DNA of 64,000 nt, taken from positions 286,871 to 350,870 of the forward strand of contig JAUJNO010000002.1 in the NCBI GenBank assembly GCA_030448125.1, written 5' to 3'. The position numbers and the translations under genes are program-made. The stretch comes from Rubrobacteraceae bacterium (lineage in GTDB: Bacteria > Actinomycetota > Rubrobacteria > Rubrobacterales > Rubrobacteraceae). Positions 60,368 to 64,000 of this stretch are shown in pieces; position 1 is the stretch's first letter, and each line of letters starts with the position of its first letter. Under the pieces are notes generated by a model, which did no database searches, had not been told where the DNA came from, and saw only the letters and a program-made list of their open reading frames with translations.

Positions 60368-61033
60368 ATGATGCTCGACCGCGACAAGATCACTTTTTGG
60401 ACCCGTCTGGGTGCCATCGTGCTGGCGGTGATCTTCGTTGGCTCGTTTGTCTTCATGGGCGTCGGCTCGAACGTCAACCTCAACCTCCTGGACCTGTTGG
60501 GCGGTAGCTCCGGCGCGCAAGAAGAGCAGCAGCAGACTACCAGTTCTCAGGAGCAGATCACCCAGACCCAGCAGGAGCTCGAAGAGGATCCGGAGAACCC
60601 GAAGATCATCAGGCGCCTCGCTGGACTCTACATCCAGAATGGCCAGACGGACGAGGCGACGGAGGTCCTGGAAAGGGGCCGCGAGGTCGCCCCGGACGAC
60701 CCGGTCATCCCGCTCTACCTCGGCCAGGCCTACGAGCGGGATGCGCAGGCGCAGACCGATGAAGAGGAGCGCAAGGCCACGTACGAGCAGGCCGGGGACG
60801 CCTACGCCGCCGCCGCGGAGCTCCAGCCGGAGAAGCCCCAGTCGTACCTAGCGGCGGGGCAGTCCTACGAGCAGGCCGGCGAGAAGGGCAAGGCGATCCA
60901 GTACTGGAACGACTACCTCGAGCTCGAACCCGACGGCGAGCAGGCCGACGCCGTCAAGGAGCGCATCGCGAACCTGCTCGAGGGTGAGGAGACCACCGGC
61001 GGCGCGGCAGGGCCCAAGCAGAAGCAAAAGTGA
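60368..61033 (+). CDS. Membrane-anchored tetratricopeptide protein
   Basis: 221 residues. A membrane helix (TRLGAIVLAVIFVGSFVFMG, about 12-31) is followed by a Gln-rich linker (SGAQEEQQQTTSSQEQITQT) and about three TPR units: PKIIRRLAGLYIQNGQTDEA, VIPLYLGQAYERDAQAQTDE, PQSYLAAGQSYEQAGEKGKA. The end is acidic then basic. It probably scaffolds something outside the membrane. ATG 60368 has CAGGAGAGAGACC upstream and is the first of ATG-ATG. It is 76 bases before tatA but has its own -10. Confidence 0.85.
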   Translation: MMLDRDKITFWTRLGAIVLAVIFVGSFVFMGVGSNVNLNLLDLLGGSSGAQEEQQQTTSSQEQITQTQQELEEDPENPKIIRRLAGLYIQNGQTDEATEVLERGREVAPDDPVIPLYLGQAYERDAQAQTDEEERKATYEQAGDAYAAAAELQPEKPQSYLAAGQSYEQAGEKGKAIQYWNDYLELEPDGEQADAVKERIANLLEGEETTGGAAGPKQKQK

Positions 61034-61055
61034 TCCACGCCTCGCCCCGAGGCCG

Positions 61056-61061
61056 TATAAT
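61056..61061 (+). promoter_or_regulatory. -10 box of tatA
   Basis: A perfect TATAAT 48 bases before ATG 61110. ATTAGGAGGACC gives the ribosome site. No good -35 is seen. Confidence 0.5.
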
Positions 61062-61109
61062 GTGAGGCGGATGGCGAACGAAACCGGTTAAAACGATTAG
61101 GAGGACCGC

Positions 61110-61445
61110 ATGACACTAGCTGTGATCCCCGGGCTCGGCTCGGTAGGCCCGACGGAACTAATCATAGTGCTCACCATAATTCTGTTGCTCTTCGGGGCGA
61201 AGCGCATCCCGGAGCTCGCGAAGGGCCTCGGCAGCGGCATCCGGGAGTTCAAGAAGGGCACCTCGGGCCAGGCCGAGAAGGACCAACTGAACGAGAAGGA
61301 GAAGGAAGGGGAGCTGGCGGGCGGGACCGGTGAGGACAAGGCTAGTCCCCGCATGCAGGAAGAGGACGCCCGCGAGGAGCGTGCTAACGAGCCCACTGGC
61401 GAGCCCGTGGATCAGGGCGCCAGGCGCGCCGAGCAGAACCTCTAG
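61110..61445 (+). CDS. tatA: Sec-independent translocase TatA
   Basis: Pore subunit of the twin-arginine export system. 111 residues: [20 protein letters not shown] (membrane helix), then [22 protein letters not shown] (20 + 2), the invariant Phe-Gly hinge and amphipathic helix, and a long charged tail. It could equally act as TatB, since only one such gene is present. ATG 61110 has AGGAGGACCGC upstream. tatC follows after 16 bases. Confidence 0.94.
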   Translation: MTLAVIPGLGSVGPTELIIVLTIILLLFGAKRIPELAKGLGSGIREFKKGTSGQAEKDQLNEKEKEGELAGGTGEDKASPRMQEEDAREERANEPTGEPVDQGARRAEQNL

Positions 61446-61461
61446 ACCCGCGAGGCGCTAG

Positions 61462-62292
61462 ATGTCCGGGCGATTGCGGCTCCCGACCCGTCCGCGCGAC
61501 GAAGCGCGGATGACCCTCATAGAGCACCTCGAAGAGCTCCGCTCCAGGATCTTCAGGGTGGGGATAGCGTTCGTCGTCGTGGCGGTCGTTGCGGGCTTCT
61601 TCGTTGAGTACATCTTCTACTGGCTGCTCAGGCCGTCGGGACTCACGGAGCTGGCCTTCCTCGGGCCGGCGCAGGGGCTCCTGACCGACGTGAAGCTGGT
61701 CTTGTTTTCGGCCTTTTTGCTGACGCTTCCGGTTCTCATCTACCAGGCCTGGATGTTCATGGCCCCGGCGGTCGGTGAGGTCGGCCGGGTCTCCACCTAC
61801 GTGCTCGTCTCTCTGTCGTCCGCGCTCTTTTTGGGTGGCGTCGCTTTCGGGTACTACCTGGTGCTGCCGACGGGCTTGCACTTCCTTCTGGGCTACGCCC
61901 CCGACCGGTACGAGGAGGTCATCACAGCCGATACCTATCTGCCGTTCGTAACGCGCTTCCTCCTCGCCTTCGGCGTAATCTTCGAGCTGCCGGCGGCCAC
62001 CCTCGTCGGGGCACGGCTCGGCCTCATCACCGCGCCTATGTTGAGGCGCTACTGGAGGCACGCCCTCATCGTCGGCGCGATCCTCGCCGCCGCCCTCACG
62101 CCCGGCCAGGACCCGTTCAGCATGATCTTCATGGCGCTCCCGCTGTACCTCATGTACGGCTTGAGCATCATCATCGCCCGCTTCGTCAACCCGGTGGTCC
62201 CGCACGAGGAGGCCCTGGAGGCATCGCCTCTCTCCGACCGTCTCCCCGACGATGACAGCGACCAGGACCGCGCGGAGGAGCGGGATCTTTGA
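61462..62292 (+). CDS. tatC: Sec-independent translocase TatC
   Basis: Receptor of the Tat system, 276 residues and six helices. MTLIEHLEELRSRIFRVGIA, AFLGPAQGLLTDVKLVLFSA (conserved FxxxPxE-like region lacks the Glu), LLTLPVLIYQAWMFMAPAVG, SALFLGGVAFGYYLVLPTGL, TADTYLPFVTRFLLAFGVIF ELP and AAALTPGQDPFSMIFMALPL are all family features. ATG 61462 is chosen for GCGAGGCGC; an internal ATG (61510) starts the conserved core. Confidence 0.95.
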   Translation: MSGRLRLPTRPRDEARMTLIEHLEELRSRIFRVGIAFVVVAVVAGFFVEYIFYWLLRPSGLTELAFLGPAQGLLTDVKLVLFSAFLLTLPVLIYQAWMFMAPAVGEVGRVSTYVLVSLSSALFLGGVAFGYYLVLPTGLHFLLGYAPDRYEEVITADTYLPFVTRFLLAFGVIFELPAATLVGARLGLITAPMLRRYWRHALIVGAILAAALTPGQDPFSMIFMALPLYLMYGLSIIIARFVNPVVPHEEALEASPLSDRLPDDDSDQDRAEERDL

Positions 62293-62317
62293 TAGCAGTC
62301 AGCAATAAGCTGTTGGC

Positions 62318-62345
62318 CCTCGGCTAAGGGGTTGAGTAGCCGAGG
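62318..62345 (+). terminator. Terminator hairpin of the tat operon
   Basis: CCTCGGCTA (62318-62326) and TAGCCGAGG (62337-62345) pair perfectly around a 10-base loop, 25 bases after tatC. Confidence 0.6.
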
Positions 62346-62562
62346 CTCCCCGCGCGGCACCGAAAAGCTTCGACCTACCTTACGAGCCTACAGCAGCTTG
62401 CAATAATATTGACCTGTGCAGACACGGGCTTTAGCAGGTCATACTCGACGATGTCTCATCTTGCCGGGTAGCTTTGCTGAGTAAACGTTCGTGCGCCACC
62501 ATCCGTCATGGACTAACCTCGCTAAGGCACCCTAGATGTGAGTGCATGGTTGACGGAGAAGA

Positions 62563-62600
62563 GGGCCATCCGGCCAACTACCCGACGAGCCGGATGGCCC
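62563..62600. repeat. Perfect 12-base inverted repeat
   Basis: GGGCCATCCGGC (62563-62574) and GCCGGATGGCCC (62589-62600) pair perfectly around 14 bases. No gene ends just before it, so it may be a mobile-element end or a structural repeat rather than a terminator. Confidence 0.5.
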
Positions 62601-62635
62601 AACAACATACCCAACGGTCCGACGTAACGCTTCAT

Positions 62636-63412
62636 GTCCTTTTGCCTCTGTGGACGACGCCTACGGCCTCCTCAACCCCGAGGGCGCGCGACGCAGCGTC
62701 CCTGGACTCGGAGGTCATTTCGCGCTCTTCCAGCAACTGCGCGGCGTGGAGAGCGAGAGCTGACGCCGCCCGCTTCTTCGCGCAACGGGCGTCGTCGGCC
62801 TCCATCCCTCCTCCTTCAAGCGCCGCCGGATTGTCTGCGCAAGCTTCCGGTGCTTGCAGGGGTGGAGGAGCCGCTGCGGCGTGCCGTGGGTGCCGGAGCT
62901 CGTCGGCGAGCCGGAGACGCTCATCGTCGACTCGACGCTGCTTTCGGTCCTGCACCCGCGCCAGACGAAGCAGTCGGCGGCTGGGGGAGTTCCTCTTCCG
63001 GGGCGGCGTGGGCAAGGTGGGGATAGAGCTTCGCCGTCTACGGCGTCAGCGTCATACGTGTTGTGCGCCGGCGTCTTACGAGCTCCAGCCAACGCCGCGG
63101 AGGCGCGGCTGGTCAGGGAGCTTTTCGGCGGACGCCACTTCGGGGACGAAGCAAGCTGCTGGGAGCTCGACGACGAGGAGTGCCCTCGACGAGTGGCGCT
63201 GGTGGCGTGAGCGAGCCGTCGGCGCTCCGGCAGCAGGTCGAGGTCTGTTTCGCGGCCCTTAAGCGGGTCTTGGGGCTCGGGGAGACACTGGCGAAGACGC
63301 TCTTGGGGCTGGCGACCAGGATCGCGGCCAAGATCACCGCCTACACCTACGCCTTCCTGGTCAACCGCCTCCTGGGCGTCGCAGAGGCAAGGACCTGTGA
63401 GCTAGAAACCGC
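62636..63412 (+). pseudogene. Degenerate IS982-type (DDE) transposase
   Basis: Forward frames alternate but give one transposase: CRVPWVPELVGEP-like GVPWVPELVGEPETLIVDST with LLSVLHPRQTKQSA (the Asp-Ser-Thr-xx-x-x-x-His start of the DDE domain), GAAWARWGSF, ANAAEARLVRELFGGRHFGD, then ALRQQVEVCFAALKRVLGLG (catalytic Glu) and ETLAKTLLGLATRIAAKITA with AYTYAFLVNRLLGV at the end. At least four frame changes and missing stretches prevent function. The target-site duplications could not be identified. Product family judged by eye. Confidence 0.75.
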
Positions 63413-63775
63413 GCACCAGACATCTAGCAGCGACTGATAACGCCTTGCGGTTAAGTTGACCCGCATGCTCCGTAGGGAGGTGTCGAAGCTAGCGCAGGTC
63501 TTGTGAACATTTGCGACACCAGTGCTGCCACGTGGGTCAAGGACACTGCAAACCGTTATAGAAGAGGTTTCACCCGGGTTTGTTCCGCGATCAATGTTGA
63601 GCAGCGTCCCTGAAGATTTTTGCTGAGAGCTCATTGCTGAAGGCTGACGGCTACCTTCCGAGGCGCTCGCGAAAGCGCCGCACAGGCTACCCTATCAGGT
63701 CCTCCGCTGTGCCCCTTATCAAGGGTCGATGGGTGAGACGGTTCGGGAGCTTTGTGTTTAATTAGTGTTTACTTT
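63413..63775. other. 363-base gap after the transposase remnant
   Basis: No gene is supported. It may include the right end of the insertion element. A small hairpin GGCGCT...AGCGCC lies near 63661-63678. From 63750 the sequence becomes AT-rich and promoter-like. Confidence 0.4.
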
Positions 63776-63797
63776 ATGCCGCCTTTTGTGGTAAAAC
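63768..63797 (+). promoter_or_regulatory. Possible leaderless promoter of the last gene
   Basis: TTTACT (63768-63773), 18 bases, TAAAAC (63792-63797), then 8 bases to ATG 63806. The spacing resembles the trpF promoter, though the -10 is weak. Confidence 0.4.
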
Positions 63798-63805
63798 CCT
63801 CCTTC

Positions 63806-64000
63806 ATGGAAGCGGGCGGTACAGTAGGGTTCCCGGCGGCCTACCTCAGGCTGGCCCGGCCGAAGCAGTGGACGAAGAACGGGTTCGTCCTGGCCGGGGT
63901 GGTCTTTTCGGGGGAGGCGTTGCAGGCGCAGAGCGTGGTGGCCGCGCTGTTGGCGTTCGTTGCCTTCTGCGCGCTCTCAGGCGCGGTGTACGCCGCCAAC
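63806..64000 (+). CDS. UbiA-family prenyltransferase, decaprenyl-phosphate phosphoribosyltransferase-like, 5' end only
   Basis: 65 residues are visible before the window ends: MEAGGTVGFPAAYLRLARPK, QWTKNGFVLAGVVFSGEALQ and FVAFCALSGAVYAAN. The pattern LRPxQWxKNxxVxAxxxFSG...FCxLSxxVYxxND is that of DPPR synthase (Rv3806c type), which makes decaprenylphosphoryl-5-phosphoribose for cell-wall arabinan. The first Asp motif would begin just past the edge. ATG 63806 is preferred, since -10-like TAAAAC ends 8 bases upstream; an in-frame ATG at 63776 is the alternative. Neither has a ribosome site. Confidence 0.8.
   Translation, partial: MEAGGTVGFPAAYLRLARPKQWTKNGFVLAGVVFSGEALQAQSVVAALLAFVAFCALSGAVYAAN

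Larger units (their letters stand above)
62293..62635. other. Gap with two hairpins, left flank of the decayed transposase
   Basis: No gene supported. Two hairpins are listed separately. A string GATAGCAGTCAGCAATAAGC near 62291-62310 has a rough inverted echo at about 63625-63655 (minus strand GGTAGCCGTCAGC ... CAGCAATGAGC), so the damaged element may lie between short inverted intergenic repeats. Confidence 0.4.

Noticed and set aside
62474..63262. Single long plus-strand frame across the transposase region
   Set aside because: It is Ser/Arg-rich and only partly in the transposase frame; the recognisable pieces alternate between frames, so no intact gene is called.
1..64000. tRNA, rRNA, CRISPR arrays, prophage or conjugation genes
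   Set aside because: Looked for by eye (tRNA T-loop motifs, regularly spaced repeats, integrase or portal motifs) and not found.

Overview
The window looks like chromosomal DNA of a high-GC, Gram-positive-type actinobacterium, most likely a deep-branching one of the Rubrobacter kind. That placement is an inference from gene content: a futalosine-type menaquinone cluster fused to a C5 haem cluster, trp genes run on into accD-accA, an apparently pyrophosphate-type phosphofructokinase, PRC-barrel/DUF2382 stress proteins, and weak or absent Shine-Dalgarno sites with -10 boxes lying 8-10 bases before some start codons. No rRNA, tRNA or CRISPR array was seen.

Layout. 1-1476: an ornithine cyclodeaminase-family gene (cut by the window edge) and a membrane protein. 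1898-4263: trpG-trpD-trpC, then a DUF2585 membrane protein. 4868-9545: a graveyard holding a decayed type ISP restriction-modification gene, an hsdS tail, an Uma2 nuclease, a truncated ribbon-helix-helix ORF and two copies of the 3' end of a redoxin gene. 9614-13171: a haloacid module (DUF485 protein, acetate-type symporter, DehI dehalogenase, HAD-type 2-haloacid dehalogenase). 13267-14677: redoxin and CcdA on the minus strand. 14750-19188: trpF-trpB-trpA-accD-accA. The trp genes are thus split by about 10.5 kb of mostly accessory DNA. 19206-26333: phosphofructokinase, SDR, asparaginase, polysaccharide deacetylase, a CobW-type GTPase with its small partner, and an alpha/beta hydrolase.

26595-42000 is a stress and envelope region: XRE regulator divergent from Hsp20, a DNA-binding regulator with a sensory-like domain divergent from a PRC-barrel protein, a DUF2795 protein, small membrane proteins, a fluoroacetate-dehalogenase-type hydrolase, a BCCT transporter, a dynamin-like GTPase and a CAP-domain surface protein.

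42151-60239 is a nearly unbroken biosynthetic block: moaC; a siroheme-synthase-type dehydrogenase, hemA, hemC, cobA-hemD and hemB, with hemL further on (together the route from glutamyl-tRNA to uroporphyrinogen III and precorrin-2); then UbiD-, UbiA-, UbiX- and UbiE-type genes, a polyprenyl synthase, mqnE, mqnA, mqnC and a deaminase-type amidohydrolase (menaquinone). mqnB and mqnD are not in the window. A TPR protein, tatA and tatC, a decayed IS982-type transposase and the 5' end of a UbiA-family gene close the window.

Many housekeeping genes carry single-base indels, usually in short homopolymers (trpC, ccdA, SDR, asparaginase twice, DUF2795, hemL, ubiD twice). This pattern fits assembly or sequencing error better than gene death and should be kept in mind whenever a frameshift is read here. 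The type ISP gene and the transposase are damaged far beyond that level.
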